The translations under genes and the position numbers were made by a program. 64,000 bases of DNA from Sphingomonas sp. A2-49 (GTDB taxonomy: Bacteria > Pseudomonadota > Alphaproteobacteria > Sphingomonadales > Sphingomonadaceae): positions 744,001 to 808,000 of the forward strand of contig NZ_JAJLPA010000001.1 of NCBI RefSeq assembly GCF_025548555.1. Reading direction: 5' to 3'. Below the pieces are notes generated by a model. It saw only the letters and a list, made by a program, of their open reading frames with translations, had not been told where the DNA came from and made no database searches. This document shows positions 8,873 to 18,624 of the stretch, in pieces (position 1 is the stretch's first letter; every line of letters starts with the position of its first letter).

Positions 8873-11323
8873 TCAATCTACCGTATGCGGTACCTGCAGC
8901 GAGGCTTGACTGCTTTCGTGGACGATGCGTGACAAGCCCGCTATGGAGTACGGCTTCTTCAGCAGCGGAAACCCGCTCGCGCCGGACTGAACGATCGCCT
9001 CGCTGTACCCGCTGGTCAGCACAAATGGCAGATCCGGGTAGAGGCGCTGCACTTCATGGCCCAGGTCTATTCCGGACATGCCCGGCATCACGACGTCGGA
9101 GAACACCATATCGAATGCATTTGGCTGCTCCAGCTCAGCCAGTGCCTCCTTGCCGCTGGTCACCCAGCGGGTGCGATAGCCGAGCTCCTCCAGTGCCTGA
9201 GTGGCAAACTCACCGACCTCAAGGTTGTCCTCGACAACAAGAATGCACAGGCCATGACCTGCTGCTGCATCCTCACTCTTCTGCACCGTGACCGGGTTCG
9301 TGACACTTTGCTCGACAACGGGCAGGTATAGCGTAAAGCTGGCGCCGCCTTCTTCGCCATTTGTGGCCACGATATCACCGCCGGATTGCTTGGCGAAGCC
9401 AAACACTTGCGACAGGCCCAGCCCTGTTCCCTGCCCCACGCCTTTGGTCGTGAAGAACGGTTCGAAGATCTGCTCCAGCGCCTCAGCAGGAATGCCCGGG
9501 CCCGTATCGTTAAGGGTGATCGCAACAAAATCCCCCAACGCGGCCGGGTGCGAGCGAATAGCGGGAATACCGGAAACGTGCTGCGCCGCGATCGTAAGCC
9601 GCCCCTCGCCTCCCATCGCGTCGCGCGCGTTGACCGCCATGTTGACGATCGCGGTATCGAACTGAATGCGATCGGCGTTGACGAAGCAGGGACAGTTACC
9701 AGGATCGACATCCACAGCGACCATCGCCCCAGCAAGGGTTCCGATGATGTCGGTCAGCCCCGCTATACTCTGCGCCACATCGAAGACTTCGGGCGTGAGC
9801 GCCTGGCGGCGTGCAAACGAGAGCAGCTGGCTGGTCAGCTTGGTGGCACGGTCAGCAGTATCGGCAATCGCATCAGCATAACGCTGCCGCCTTTCTTGGG
9901 TGAGTTCGGGCCGCCGCAGTAGCTCCGCCGAACCGCGGATGACGGTGAGCAGATTGTTGAAATCGTGCGCGATGCCGCCGGTCAATTGCCCCAGCGCCTC
10001 CATTTTTTGCGATTGACGCAGCTGGTCCTCGATTTGGCGCTGGCTAGTCATGTCAACACCAACGCCGGTGCGGCGCACCGGCTGGCCATTTGCATCAAGA
10101 TACGTGTGACCCCGCGATAGCACCCAATGGGTGGAGCCATCCGGGTGCATGAGACGGTATTCGAGTTCGAGATCACCCGGACGCTGTAGCCCCGCGGCCA
10201 TAGTCTTCTGGAGAGGAAGGCGGTCAGCTGGGTGCACGTTCTTCAAAAATTCATCACGTGGCAGACCTGCAGCTCCTCGTTCCGGATCAAGTCCATAGAG
10301 CGCCGAAATTGCAGCATCGCAGTAGAAGCGGTCGCCTGGAATGTCGTAGGTCCAAACGCCTACGCCTCCGACTGCCGAAAGGGCCAGACGCGCAAAATCC
10401 TGCTCGTCCCTTAGGGCTGCCTCAGCTTCTCGTTGGGCGGTGAGGTGGCGTCCAGTCGCCAGGATCGAGCGCTCTGTTGGTGCGGCTACCCACGAGAACC
10501 AGCGAGTAGAACCATCCTTGTGGCGATACCGGTTTTCGACCGTCGGCAAGGGACCATCAGCAGCATGCGCCAGCGCCCGCTCCGTGAGATCGTAATCGTC
10601 CGCAACCACCAGGCTGCTGACCTGTCGACCGATCAGTTCATCCCGCTCGTATCCCAGGATATCCGTCCATGCAGGATTGACCCTCAGGAGGTGCCCCTCG
10701 AAATCGAGCTCGACGAGCAAGTCAGGCGACGTCTCCCACAGGAGATCGCGCTCGCTGCGGTGCGCTGCCAACGTGGAATTGGCAGCTGTGAGCCGGTCAG
10801 CGCTGTCGAGTTGTGACCCGACGATCTGCGCAAACATGTTGAACATGTCGATCGTATCTGGATTGCTCAAGCTGCGCGGCTGTGGATCGATCGCGCACAG
10901 GGTGCCGAAGAGGCGACCGTCAGCCAAAGTGATCGGCACCGAAATATAGCTGCGAAACTTATAGAGTGCGGGAGTTTGATGATCGCAGAACACCGCGTCG
11001 GTTTCTACGTCGTCGATGACAACCGCCTTACCGCTCTGGCGGATCTCATAGCAGATCGTCGTTTCGACCTTCAGCTCGCCACCCGGTTCCAGCCCGAAGT
11101 TGATCTCGTCCCGAACACTACAGGCGATCCAGCGCTCGTCGGTCACGCGCGCGACAGCGGCAAAGCCCATACCCGTCGCGCGACACACCGTCGCAAGGAT
11201 AGTCGGCACGATGTCGACCCGGCCGACTGCCGCAACATCGTCTTCGTAGTCGATCACGCGTCCGTTCCGATTATCGTTTGATTGTAACTCCTTATAGCCG
11301 CTGAAAGGATGGTGAAAGGTCAA
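8873..11323 (-). CDS. Hybrid sensor histidine kinase: GAF-PAS-PAS-HisKA-HATPase-REC
   Basis: An 816-residue cytoplasmic sensor with no transmembrane segments. In order: GAF domain (about 30-170), two PAS/PAC domains (about 190-305 and 310-435), a HisKA dimerisation domain with phospho-acceptor His453 in G-G-I-A-H-D-F-N-N-L-L, an ATPase domain (about 550-670, with N-M-A-V-N-A-R-D-A-M, D-T-G-P-G-I and G-T-G-L-G-L), and a receiver domain (about 690-805) with acceptor Asp743 in F-S-D-V-V-M-P-G. The frame begins with TTG at 11323; a GTG at 11257 is an alternative that would trim only the N terminus. No partner regulator or output gene is adjacent, so the signal and target are unknown. Confidence 0.9.
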   Translation of the reverse strand: MTFHHPFSGYKELQSNDNRNGRVIDYEDDVAAVGRVDIVPTILATVCRATGMGFAAVARVTDERWIACSVRDEINFGLEPGGELKVETTICYEIRQSGKAVVIDDVETDAVFCDHQTPALYKFRSYISVPITLADGRLFGTLCAIDPQPRSLSNPDTIDMFNMFAQIVGSQLDSADRLTAANSTLAAHRSERDLLWETSPDLLVELDFEGHLLRVNPAWTDILGYERDELIGRQVSSLVVADDYDLTERALAHAADGPLPTVENRYRHKDGSTRWFSWVAAPTERSILATGRHLTAQREAEAALRDEQDFARLALSAVGGVGVWTYDIPGDRFYCDAAISALYGLDPERGAAGLPRDEFLKNVHPADRLPLQKTMAAGLQRPGDLELEYRLMHPDGSTHWVLSRGHTYLDANGQPVRRTGVGVDMTSQRQIEDQLRQSQKMEALGQLTGGIAHDFNNLLTVIRGSAELLRRPELTQERRQRYADAIADTADRATKLTSQLLSFARRQALTPEVFDVAQSIAGLTDIIGTLAGAMVAVDVDPGNCPCFVNADRIQFDTAIVNMAVNARDAMGGEGRLTIAAQHVSGIPAIRSHPAALGDFVAITLNDTGPGIPAEALEQIFEPFFTTKGVGQGTGLGLSQVFGFAKQSGGDIVATNGEEGGASFTLYLPVVEQSVTNPVTVQKSEDAAAGHGLCILVVEDNLEVGEFATQALEELGYRTRWVTSGKEALAELEQPNAFDMVFSDVVMPGMSGIDLGHEVQRLYPDLPFVLTSGYSEAIVQSGASGFPLLKKPYSIAGLSRIVHESSQASLQVPHTVD

Positions 11324-11469
11324 TGCGCTGAGCCACCCTTTGGCTCACGCATTCCTCGACGATCATTGCATTCGGTCGCGATGCGATGATCAGAGCATCG
11401 TCGCGGCAGACGGCCTTGGCTGTTTCGTCTCATGAGGGAACAACGCTGTCGAGGAGCTCGGCCGCTCTA

Positions 11470-12518
11470 GAGCGAATTCCGTTCAGTCCGGATCATAGCC
11501 GCAGGAGCTGAAGTAGTTGGCGCATTGCTGTGGCTGGAAGAGGTCGACCAGCTTGCCGATGAGAGACCAAAGCCCGGAGACGGTCCGCTCGCCAGCCTTG
11601 CGGAGCATGGCTTTGAGGCGGGAGAAGGCTTTCTCGATCGGGTTGAAGTCGGGGCTGTATGGCGGGAGGAACAGCAGGCGGGCACCGACGGCCTCGATAG
11701 CTTCGCGGACGCTGGCACGCTTGTGGCTGGACAGGTTGTCCATGATGACCACGTCGCCGCGCCTGAGGTCGGGAACGAGGATCTGTCGGACATAGGCCTC
11801 GAACCAGTCGCCGTTGATCGGCCCGTCGAGCACCATCGGTGCGACCATGCCGGTCATGCGCAGGCCCGCGACCAACGTGGTCGTCTTGCGATGGCCGTGC
11901 GGGTAACCCATCCGCAGCCGCTCGCCTCGCCGGCAGCGACCGTGACTGCGCGTCATGTTGGTCGCCGTCCAGGTCTCGTCGATGAACACCAGCCGCGCAG
12001 GGTCGAGGTCGAGCTGGCCATCGAACCAGTCCTCGCGCGCACTCAGGACGTCGGCGCGGTCCTGCTCGGCCGCATGTCCGGTCTTTTTTTACGCGTGATC
12101 CCGTGGCGCGCGAAGAAGCGGTGCAGCGTCGAGATCGCCACCGTCACGCCCGCCTGGCCCAGCTCGCGACGCAGCTCGTCCAGCGTGATGTCGCGCCGTG
12201 CCTCGTACAGCGCCAGCACCGTCTCCCGATGCGCTTCGATCCGCCGCGACCGCGTGTCCCCGCCCTGCGGCTTGGCGGCGTAACTGCCCGTGCTGCGGCG
12301 CTGGTCGTGCCACCGGATCACCGTCGCGGCCGCCACACCAAACCGCACCGCCGCAGCCCGGCAACTCATCCCCTCGTCAACCGCGGCCAGCACCCGCAAC
12401 CGCAGATCCATCGACAACGGCTTGCCCATCCATGCCGGCCTCCATCCAGCCAGCACTGTGAATCAGATCAGCGCGTCCGTGTGAATCCCCTTCGACTCAG
12501 GTCGGCCGGAAAACGCTC
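11470..12518 (-). mobile_element. IS630-family insertion sequence, 1049 bases, flanked by TA
   Basis: The ends are inverted: GAGCGAATTCCG at the left faces GAGCGTTTTCCG read in from the right. A TA dinucleotide lies directly outside each end (11468-11469 and 12519-12520), matching the TA target duplication of the IS630/Tc1 group. One transposase gene in two overlapping frames fills the element. It looks complete and possibly active. It sits in non-coding DNA between the hybrid kinase and a MarR gene. Confidence 0.88.
11483..12429 (-). CDS. IS630-family transposase, two frames joined by a -1 shift
   Basis: The first frame (12429 down to 12043, 128 codons plus stop) holds the helix-turn-helix DNA-binding part, including C-R-A-A-A-V-R-F-G-V-A-A-A-T-V. 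The second frame runs to 11483 and holds the DDE catalytic part, with F-I-D-E-T-W, V-I-M-D-N-L-S-S-H and P-D-F-N-P-I-E-K. The frames overlap at a run of seven A (12084-12090 on the complement). A -1 slip there gives K-K-T-G-H-A-A-E-Q-D-R and continues with no stop into the catalytic part. Such a slip is used by several IS families, so this is probably programmed, although a sequencing error would look the same. Confidence 0.85.
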
Positions 12519-12520
12519 TA

Positions 12521-12847
12521 GTCGCAGCGAGTTCATGACCGACTTCGGCACCGTGCCGACCGTATGAACAAGTGTTTGAAGTTGAAGAGCGGCAAACTAG
12601 CTATGAATGGCCGGCTGTGGGTCGTGGCGACATTCCAGCCCTTCGGGGCGGGCAGTTAGGCAACAGTCAAGGCTCTACATCTCAACTGTACAAAAGCGTT
12701 CCCACCTTGCTGACGCGAAAACCCTTATTGTCGGTTTTGGCAGCCACCTTGGGCCGGATGTCTGGACACACCGGATGATAGATGACGAATCTGTGTTCGG
12801 GCGCAGCGCCCGCAATCTCTGGTCAGGAGCGCTCTGATGTCGCGTTG
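12521..12847. other. Non-coding stretch right of IS630
   Basis: About 327 bases. Short overlapping frames on the plus strand (12572-12778, 12607-12837) have no recognisable motif or ribosome-binding site. I see no RNA gene, repeat or terminator here. Confidence 0.4.
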
Positions 12848-13366
12848 TTACTCGCCAATTGCATGGACCGCCTGAAAATGGACGCGAGCCTCGGTGCCGA
12901 TGAGGTGCTGAAGCACCACCCAGAAGCCAGCGACGGCATCTCCGCCGGCCTCATTGTAGGCACGCTCCATATTGGCATGAAGATCTTCGAAAATCTCGCG
13001 CTCAAGCACGCGTCCCTGAGGGGTCAATCGTAGTAGGCGGTGGCGTCGATCGTCCAATCCTATACGCTGCTCTAAAAAGCCGGACGAGATCAGGTAGCTG
13101 GATACTCGCCGGAAGGACTGCTTCGTCACATCTAGTATGGAAAGAAGCTCGCCAACCGGCATATCCGGCCGTCTCGCGACGAAGTAGAGGACCCGGTAGT
13201 GCGCGCGTCCCAAGCCAGATAGAGCCAGCTTCGTATCGGCCTTTTTAAAATGCCGGGTGTTGGCAAAAAAAGGAGGTCCATGCCTCCACGAATGGATGCC
13301 TCTCGTAAATACTGGCCGGCTGGCGGCATGATGATTGTAGAATCCATGCTTCCCCCGAAGTATCAA
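12848..13366 (-). CDS. MarR-family transcriptional regulator
   Basis: A winged helix-turn-helix repressor-type protein. The DNA-binding part is L-S-G-L-G-R-A-H-Y-R-V-L followed by P-V-G-E-L-L-S-I-L-D-V-T-K-Q-S, then the wing R-I-G-L-D-D-R-R-H-R-L-L. The longest frame (172 residues) starts with TTG at 13366; no better in-frame start is seen before the conserved part, so the N terminus is uncertain. A possible promoter, TTGACT then 17 bases then TGACAT on the minus strand, lies at about 13385-13413. Its target is unclear because the flanks are insertion elements. Confidence 0.8.
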   Translation of the reverse strand: MILRGKHGFYNHHAASRPVFTRGIHSWRHGPPFFANTRHFKKADTKLALSGLGRAHYRVLYFVARRPDMPVGELLSILDVTKQSFRRVSSYLISSGFLEQRIGLDDRRHRLLRLTPQGRVLEREIFEDLHANMERAYNEAGGDAVAGFWVVLQHLIGTEARVHFQAVHAIGE

Positions 13367-13784
13367 GTCGCCCCGCTTGACCTATGTCACAATGCAGGAA
13401 TTTATAAGTCAACCTAATTGTATACTCCTAACCATCTAACATACGCCTCGCCAATGGTTAAGTATCTGCCGACCTTCGAGGCCAACACCTCCGAGCGGAT
13501 ATCACCGAACAGGAACGCTCCGTGGGATGCTCACATTGCCCGGTGAAGCCGTCAAGTCATATCCGGGGCACTCTAGATCTGGTTACGACACTCCGAGCCG
13601 AAATACGGGTATGTCAATCGGCGTCCAAAAAGGACCCCTATCGGCGTCCAAAAGGGACCCCCTTCGTCGTGCAGCGTGACGGTTATGGCGGGCGTGCCGT
13701 TCGCGCTGGTTGCGGCGTAGGGCGGGCGTAGCCCGACCGGAGGCGCAACCAGCGCGAAGCGTCTTTGACCGGTGGTCCCGGGCA

Positions 13785-14552
13785 TTAGCTGCGGTGCTTG
13801 AAGCGCCAGCTGTCGTTGCCGGTCTCGACGATGTCGCAGTGGTGGGTAATGCGGTCGAGCAGCGCGGTGGTCATCTTGGGATCACCGAAGACGGTGGGCC
13901 ATTCGCCAAAGGCAAGGTTCGTAGTGACGATGACGGAAGTGCGCTCGTAGAGTTTGCTGACCAGATGGAAGAGCAGCTGACCGCCCGAGCGGGCGAATGG
14001 CAGGTAGCCCAGCTCGTCGAGCACCACGAGGTCGAGCCGGGAGAGCTGAGCCGCCAGCGTGCCCGCCTTGCCGAGGCGGTTCTCCTCCTCGAGCCGGTTC
14101 ACCAGGTCGACCGTGTTGAAATAGTGTCCGCGAGCGCCAGCTCGCACGACGTTGGCGGTAATGGCGCTGGCCAGGTGTGTCTTGCCGGTGCCCGTTCCAC
14201 CGACCAGCACGACGTTGCGCTGGCCCGCCAGGAACGAGCCGCTGTGCAGCGAGCGCACCAGGCCTTCGTTGATGGGGGTGTCCTCGAAGACGAAGGCGTC
14301 GAGATCCTTCACCGCTGGTAGCCTGGCGGCTGACATCCGGTAGCGGACCGACGCTGCATGGCGGTGGGTTGCCTCGGCACGCAGCAGGTCGGTCAGGATC
14401 TCCATCGTCGTGCGCTTGCGCTGCAGGCCGGTGGTCACCGCCTCGTCGAACGCGCCGGCCATGCCCTTGAGGCCAAGCCCCGCCATCGCCGTCATCATCT
14501 CATGCCGCTGCATGAAGGCCTCGCAGGCTGTCATAGCGACCGCAGTCGGCAC
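13785..14552 (-). CDS. istB: IS21 helper ATPase IstB
   Basis: A 255-residue AAA+ ATPase related to DnaC that assists the IstA transposase. It has Walker [11 protein letters not shown] near residue 120, Walker [13 protein letters not shown] near 185 and the sensor stretch [14 protein letters not shown]. It overlaps the end of istA by 53 bases in another frame, the usual arrangement. The start could also be the Met seven codons in (M-T-A-C-E-A-F). Confidence 0.93.
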   Translation of the reverse strand: MPTAVAMTACEAFMQRHEMMTAMAGLGLKGMAGAFDEAVTTGLQRKRTTMEILTDLLRAEATHRHAASVRYRMSAARLPAVKDLDAFVFEDTPINEGLVRSLHSGSFLAGQRNVVLVGGTGTGKTHLASAITANVVRAGARGHYFNTVDLVNRLEEENRLGKAGTLAAQLSRLDLVVLDELGYLPFARSGGQLLFHLVSKLYERTSVIVTTNLAFGEWPTVFGDPKMTTALLDRITHHCDIVETGNDSWRFKHRS

Positions 14553-16032
14553 GCGGCGGATGACGCAGCGCCAGGTCTTCGGGCGTGACGATGGTCAACG
14601 GTCGTGGCGGTTCTCGCCTGCGGGCCAGGATGTTGAGGATGACGTCGTCGCTGGTGACGCCGGCCAGCAACGCCTCGTGCACGGCTGCTTCAACTGCCTC
14701 CAGCCCGTCGTCGAGCACCGCCGCCAGCACCCGTACGAAGCGCCGGTCGGCATCGTCGCCGGCGCCGAGCTTGCGCCGCAGCCGTGATAGCGCAGGTGGC
14801 AGCTCCCAGCCCTGGAACGGCGCACCGTTGCGCAGGGCGCCCGGCTTGGTCACCAGCACAGGCAAATAGTGCCACGGGTCGTAGATGGTCCGGTCACGAC
14901 CGAAGAACCGGGGATGGTCGGCAACGACCTCGCCGTCGCAGCGCACGACGATGCGGTCGGCATACGCACGGACCTGGACCGCACGCCGCACGACCTTGGC
15001 CGTGACCGAGTAGCGGTTGCGGTCGAAGTTTATCAGGCACGTGCCGCTTACCGCGTGCTCGCTCTCATAGAACCTATCGAAGGGCGCTACGACCGGCTGG
15101 AGCAAGCTACGCTCGGCAGCCCATGCCTGAGCGACCGTCAGTTCCTTCTGCTCGGGATGCTGGTGCATGTCCGCCCAGCGCAGGCACTCCGCCTCAAGCC
15201 AGCCGTTCAGCTCCTCGATGCTGGCAAAGCGCAGACGCGGCTGGAAGAACCGGCCACGTGCGGTCTGCACCTGGTTCTCGACCTGACCTTTCTCCCAGCC
15301 GGCTGCTGGCGAGCAGGCTGTCGGTTCGACCATGTAGTGGCTGGCCATGACCAGGAAGCGCCGGTTGAAGACCCGCTCCTTGCCGGTGAACACGCTCGTC
15401 ACCGCCGTCTTCATGTTGTCGTAGATGCCGCGCGTCGGTACGCCCCCGAAGAAGGCGAACGCCCGCGCATGCGCGTCGAACAGCATCTCTTGCGTCTCAC
15501 GCGGATAGGCTCGCACGTATATCACCCGCGACGCGCACAGCCGCACATGGGCGACCTTCACGCGCATCGGCTTGCCCGCGATCTCGACGTCCTCGTGGCT
15601 CCAGTCGAACTGATAGGCCTCGCCCGGCCGAAACAGCAGCGGGATGAACGCTGGTGCATTCATCACGTCCCGACGACGTGCCTGCCGCCAGCGGGCCGCA
15701 TAGCGGCGCACCGCATCATACGAGCCGTCGAACCCCTCGCGCAGCAGCAGATCGTGGATACGCGTGATGCGCAGCTTCTCGCGCCGCGGCCGCGCCTCGT
15801 CTTCATCGAGCAACGCATTCAGTCGCGCCTGGAACGGCCCCAGCTTCGGCAGCGGCTGCACCTCACGCCGGTAGCCCATGTCCGCCTCCGGCGACCGGAT
15901 CGCCTTGCGCACCACTTTGCGAGATAAATGCAGGTCTCGCATGATCGCCTTGATGGCTTTTCCCGCCGCGTGCTCGCGCCGGATCCTCAACACCGTCTCC
16001 AATACCAACATCCCGATCTCGCCGCCTGACAC
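14500..16032 (-). CDS. istA: IS21 transposase IstA
   Basis: A 510-residue DDE transposase. The N terminus has a helix-turn-helix ([16 protein letters not shown]). The catalytic core includes [10 protein letters not shown] and [10 protein letters not shown], with the two acidic residues in the usual places. The C-terminal part carries the [19 protein letters not shown] segment common in IS21. Length and frame are intact, so the element may be mobile with istB. Confidence 0.93.
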   Translation of the reverse strand: MSGGEIGMLVLETVLRIRREHAAGKAIKAIMRDLHLSRKVVRKAIRSPEADMGYRREVQPLPKLGPFQARLNALLDEDEARPRREKLRITRIHDLLLREGFDGSYDAVRRYAARWRQARRRDVMNAPAFIPLLFRPGEAYQFDWSHEDVEIAGKPMRVKVAHVRLCASRVIYVRAYPRETQEMLFDAHARAFAFFGGVPTRGIYDNMKTAVTSVFTGKERVFNRRFLVMASHYMVEPTACSPAAGWEKGQVENQVQTARGRFFQPRLRFASIEELNGWLEAECLRWADMHQHPEQKELTVAQAWAAERSLLQPVVAPFDRFYESEHAVSGTCLINFDRNRYSVTAKVVRRAVQVRAYADRIVVRCDGEVVADHPRFFGRDRTIYDPWHYLPVLVTKPGALRNGAPFQGWELPPALSRLRRKLGAGDDADRRFVRVLAAVLDDGLEAVEAAVHEALLAGVTSDDVILNILARRREPPRPLTIVTPEDLALRHPPRADCGRYDSLRGLHAAA

Positions 16033-16127
16033 ACCGCCAAGCGGACAGCCTAGACCACCGGGATGAGGGGTCCTTTTTCGACGCCGATCACCCCGCTACC
16101 GGGGTCCTTTTTCCACGCCGATCCACA

Positions 16128-16503
16128 GGTCGAGATTGGCGGCAGCGTCTTGATGGTGGGCGCGCCGTGGGACACGATGACGCTAGTTCATCATGCCGAT
16201 CATCTCGCCGCTATTCCCGACAAGCGGACAATCCGAATCGAGGTGCCGTTTGCAGGTGCGAGCGGCACCGAATGGCGCTTTATGGAGGAGTTCGAGACCG
16301 GCGATCCCGTTCACGAAGACCTGCCTGATAATTATATCGAGCAGATCGTGACCGCCTATGTCGAGGGTGGCGAAGGCAATCAAAACGTGATCGGTGCTGC
16401 GCCATCGCTGCTGGTCGATGCCCGTCTGATGCTCGACTTCGCAATCCAATGGCTCGAAGCGTGGGCGGATCAACATAAGGTGAGCGTGAACGGAGCGTCT
16501 TAG
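16128..16503 (+). pseudogene. Truncated aminoglycoside 3-N-acetyltransferase, C-terminal part only
   Basis: About 125 codons immediately right of the IS21 end read as the C-terminal half of an AAC(3) enzyme, which inactivates aminoglycosides by acetylating the 3-amino group. Diagnostic stretches are L-M-V-G-A-P-W-D-T-M-T-L-V-H-H-A-D-H-L, I-P-D-K-R and the F-A-I-Q-W-L-E-A-W end. Full enzymes are about 260-290 residues; the N-terminal half with the acetyl-CoA site is missing and is not found left of the element. A frame entering from the IS end (ATG at 16063) gives a 146-residue chimera, which is unlikely to be active. The insertion and an adjacent deletion are the likely cause. Confidence 0.8.
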
Positions 16504-16575
16504 CCGCTTCCGCGGAAATCGATCGAGAAATGGGAAAGCAGAATCGTTCTCGCAACCGTTCTCAAATGGTAAGGA

Positions 16576-17016
16576 TCATTCGCTAGGCGGCTCCATTACC
16601 CGCGCCAGCAATGGCAAAATCGCCTCTAGTCGTTGCCGCTCGTCAGGATTGAGCGCGTCGATCCGCGCCGCCAGCGGTGCCGTGGCGCGTAGTTGACCCG
16701 TCCGCCAGAGGGCTAGCCCTTCGGCGGTAGCCACGACGATCGATCCCCGCTTGTCAGTAGGGTGAGGTTCCCGGCGAACCAGGTTCCGCGATACGAGCTC
16801 GTCCACCAGCCGCGTGATCGTCGGACGGCGTACCTGCTCCAGATCGGCAAGGGCCGATGGCGCGATCCCGCCGGAGTGAACGACGACCGCCATCGCCGAT
16901 GTGAGCGGGCCTGATAGGGCCGCCGTTTCGTCGACCGCACGCAGCCAACGGATCAGCCGCACCGCCATGATGGAGATATCGTTCGCGATCGAATGGCTCT
17001 TGCTAGTTTCTTCCAT
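16576..17016 (-). CDS. MarR-family transcriptional regulator
   Basis: A 146-residue winged helix protein. The recognition helix region is A-P-S-A-L-A-D-L-E-Q-V-R-R-P-T-I-T-R-L-V and the wing is E-P-H-P-T-D-K-R-G-S. It is divergent from the serine hydrolase gene with only 44 bases between start codons, so it most likely controls that gene and itself. The gap holds direct CTAAT repeats around a TAATTA core that could serve as the operator. The ligand is not known. Confidence 0.85.
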   Translation of the reverse strand: MEETSKSHSIANDISIMAVRLIRWLRAVDETAALSGPLTSAMAVVVHSGGIAPSALADLEQVRRPTITRLVDELVSRNLVRREPHPTDKRGSIVVATAEGLALWRTGQLRATAPLAARIDALNPDERQRLEAILPLLARVMEPPSE

Positions 17017-17060
17017 CTAATTACCATAGGCTAATCACATGATGCTTGAAAGGTAGGTTT

Positions 17061-18566
17061 ATGCAGGTCGCCGGTCCAGAAGCGAAGCGGTTGCGGAAAA
17101 GCTGTATCGGGCTTTCGCGCGTGATTGCCGGCACGGTGCTGGCAATAGCGGCTGTGCCGGCGCTCGCGGCCACTCCCGGCATGGCTCCCGTCCGGCAAAC
17201 GATCGGCGCCGCAGCCCCCGCGCTGAAGGTTGAGCCCTATGCCTTCAAGCTCCGAGACGGCACTGTCATACAGGCCGAACGCGGATCGTTCGAAGTGCCC
17301 GAGCGGCGCGGGAACGCCTCGTCGCGGCGCATCCGCATCGGCTTCGTCCGGTTCCGGTCTACCGCCGCGCATCCCGGCGCACCGATCGTCTATCTCGCTG
17401 GCGGTCCTGGCGGGTCGGGGATCGATGCCGCTCAAGGAGCAAGGCAGCCGATCTTCCTCGCCCTGCGCGCGCTGGGTGACGTGATTGCACTCGACCAGCG
17501 CGGTGTCGGCATCTCGAACTCCGTCCCGCCATGCAAGGCCAGCACCAGCATCGACCCCGCCGGTGGGCTGAACGAACAGACGTTCACCCGCTACTACCGC
17601 GACACGCTGACGAAATGCGTGGGCGAGTGGCGCGCGGCGGGAGTTGCGGTTGAGGGATACACGACGCCGGAGAACGCTGACGACGTGGAAGACCTACGCC
17701 GTGCAATCGGCGCTCCTAAGCTGCGGCTCTGGGCAATATCCTATGGCACCCATCTGGCATTCGAGATGATGCGCCGCCATCCGGGCAGCGTCGATCGCGT
17801 TGTCATGGCCTCGGTTGAAGGCATGGACCAAACCGTCAAACTGCCGGCGCGGGTCGATGCCGCGCTCGGACGGCTCGCTGGCTCGGCTGGGGCCGCAAAC
17901 GGTGACGACCTACTTGCCACGATGCGGCGCGTCCACGCTAAGCTGGATGCCAAGCCGCAGGTGATGACGCTGGGCGACGCCACGGGCAAGATCAGCTTCG
18001 CGATGGACTCGTTCCCGCTGCGGGTGCTGATCGGGGGCATCGCCAAGAACCCGGCCGGCATAGGGCAACTGGGCCAGCTCTATGCGGCGTTCGATGCCGG
18101 GCAGGGCCAAGCGGTCGCCCCGCTGCTGTATGGCGCCTTCCTCAAGGATCCCCTGACCATGAGCGGGATGCCCGAGCTGATGGACCTCGCCTCCGGTGTC
18201 AGTCCGTCGCGCCTCGCTACGATCGGGCGGGAAGCGCCCGCTGCGATCGTCGGCGCGGCGACGAATTTTCCCATGCCGCAGGTCGCCGCGACGGTGCCGG
18301 GGATGGACCTCGGCGACGCCTTCCGAACCGACGTGCGCTCGGCGATCCCGACGCTGATATTCAGCGGCGACCTCGATCTGCGGACGCCGATTGAGGAACA
18401 GGCCGCTGCAACCATCGGCCTCTCGCGCGTCACGCGCGTTACCGTACATGGCGGCGGACACGACCTGTTCGAGGCACAGCCGGCCATTCCCGGCATGATC
18501 GCCGACTTCTTCGTTGGCCGCCCAATCAAGGAGTCTAGCATCGTGGTGCCTGCCCCAAAGAGCTGA
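17061..18566 (+). CDS. Secreted alpha/beta hydrolase, S33 peptidase-like with TAP-type C terminus
   Basis: A 501-residue exported serine hydrolase. It has a signal peptide (basic R-L-R-K, then a hydrophobic run ending A-A-V-P-A-L-A-A near residue 37). The oxyanion loop is L-A-G-G-P-G-G-S-G, followed by D-Q-R-G-V-G, the nucleophile Ser in A-I-S-Y-G-T, an Asp in F-S-G-D-L-D-L-R-T-P and the His in G-G-G-H-D-L-F. This layout matches prolyl aminopeptidase-like and tripeptidyl aminopeptidase-like hydrolases, which release N-terminal residues from peptides, but many relatives act on small esters. The start at 17061 has an AAAGGTAGG site just upstream. Probably regulated by the divergent MarR protein. 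Confidence 0.87.
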   Translation: MQVAGPEAKRLRKSCIGLSRVIAGTVLAIAAVPALAATPGMAPVRQTIGAAAPALKVEPYAFKLRDGTVIQAERGSFEVPERRGNASSRRIRIGFVRFRSTAAHPGAPIVYLAGGPGGSGIDAAQGARQPIFLALRALGDVIALDQRGVGISNSVPPCKASTSIDPAGGLNEQTFTRYYRDTLTKCVGEWRAAGVAVEGYTTPENADDVEDLRRAIGAPKLRLWAISYGTHLAFEMMRRHPGSVDRVVMASVEGMDQTVKLPARVDAALGRLAGSAGAANGDDLLATMRRVHAKLDAKPQVMTLGDATGKISFAMDSFPLRVLIGGIAKNPAGIGQLGQLYAAFDAGQGQAVAPLLYGAFLKDPLTMSGMPELMDLASGVSPSRLATIGREAPAAIVGAATNFPMPQVAATVPGMDLGDAFRTDVRSAIPTLIFSGDLDLRTPIEEQAAATIGLSRVTRVTVHGGGHDLFEAQPAIPGMIADFFVGRPIKESSIVVPAPKS

Positions 18567-18624
18567 CCGCTTTCCCGATTGGGAACGGCCAGCGAGAGGG
18601 CACTGACGTTCTCGAAATGGATGC

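Larger units (their letters stand above)
13612..16127 (-). mobile_element. IS21-family insertion sequence, 2516 bases, with doubled end repeats
   Basis: The left end begins TGTCAATCGGCG and the right end closes with CGCCGATCCACA, an imperfect terminal inverted repeat with TGT...ACA tips as usual for IS21. Each end carries two copies of a 22-base unit of the form ATCGGCGTC-AAAA-GGACCCC: 13617-13638 and 13640-13661 at the left, 16067-16088 and 16101-16122 in reverse at the right. These are the multiple transposase-binding sites of the family. Both genes istA and istB are intact. I do not find a clear target duplication. The right end cuts an aminoglycoside acetyltransferase gene. Confidence 0.9.

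Noticed and set aside
13522..13611. N-terminal half of the aminoglycoside acetyltransferase left of IS21
   Set aside because: Translation of the left flank in all plus frames shows no AAC(3)-like sequence.
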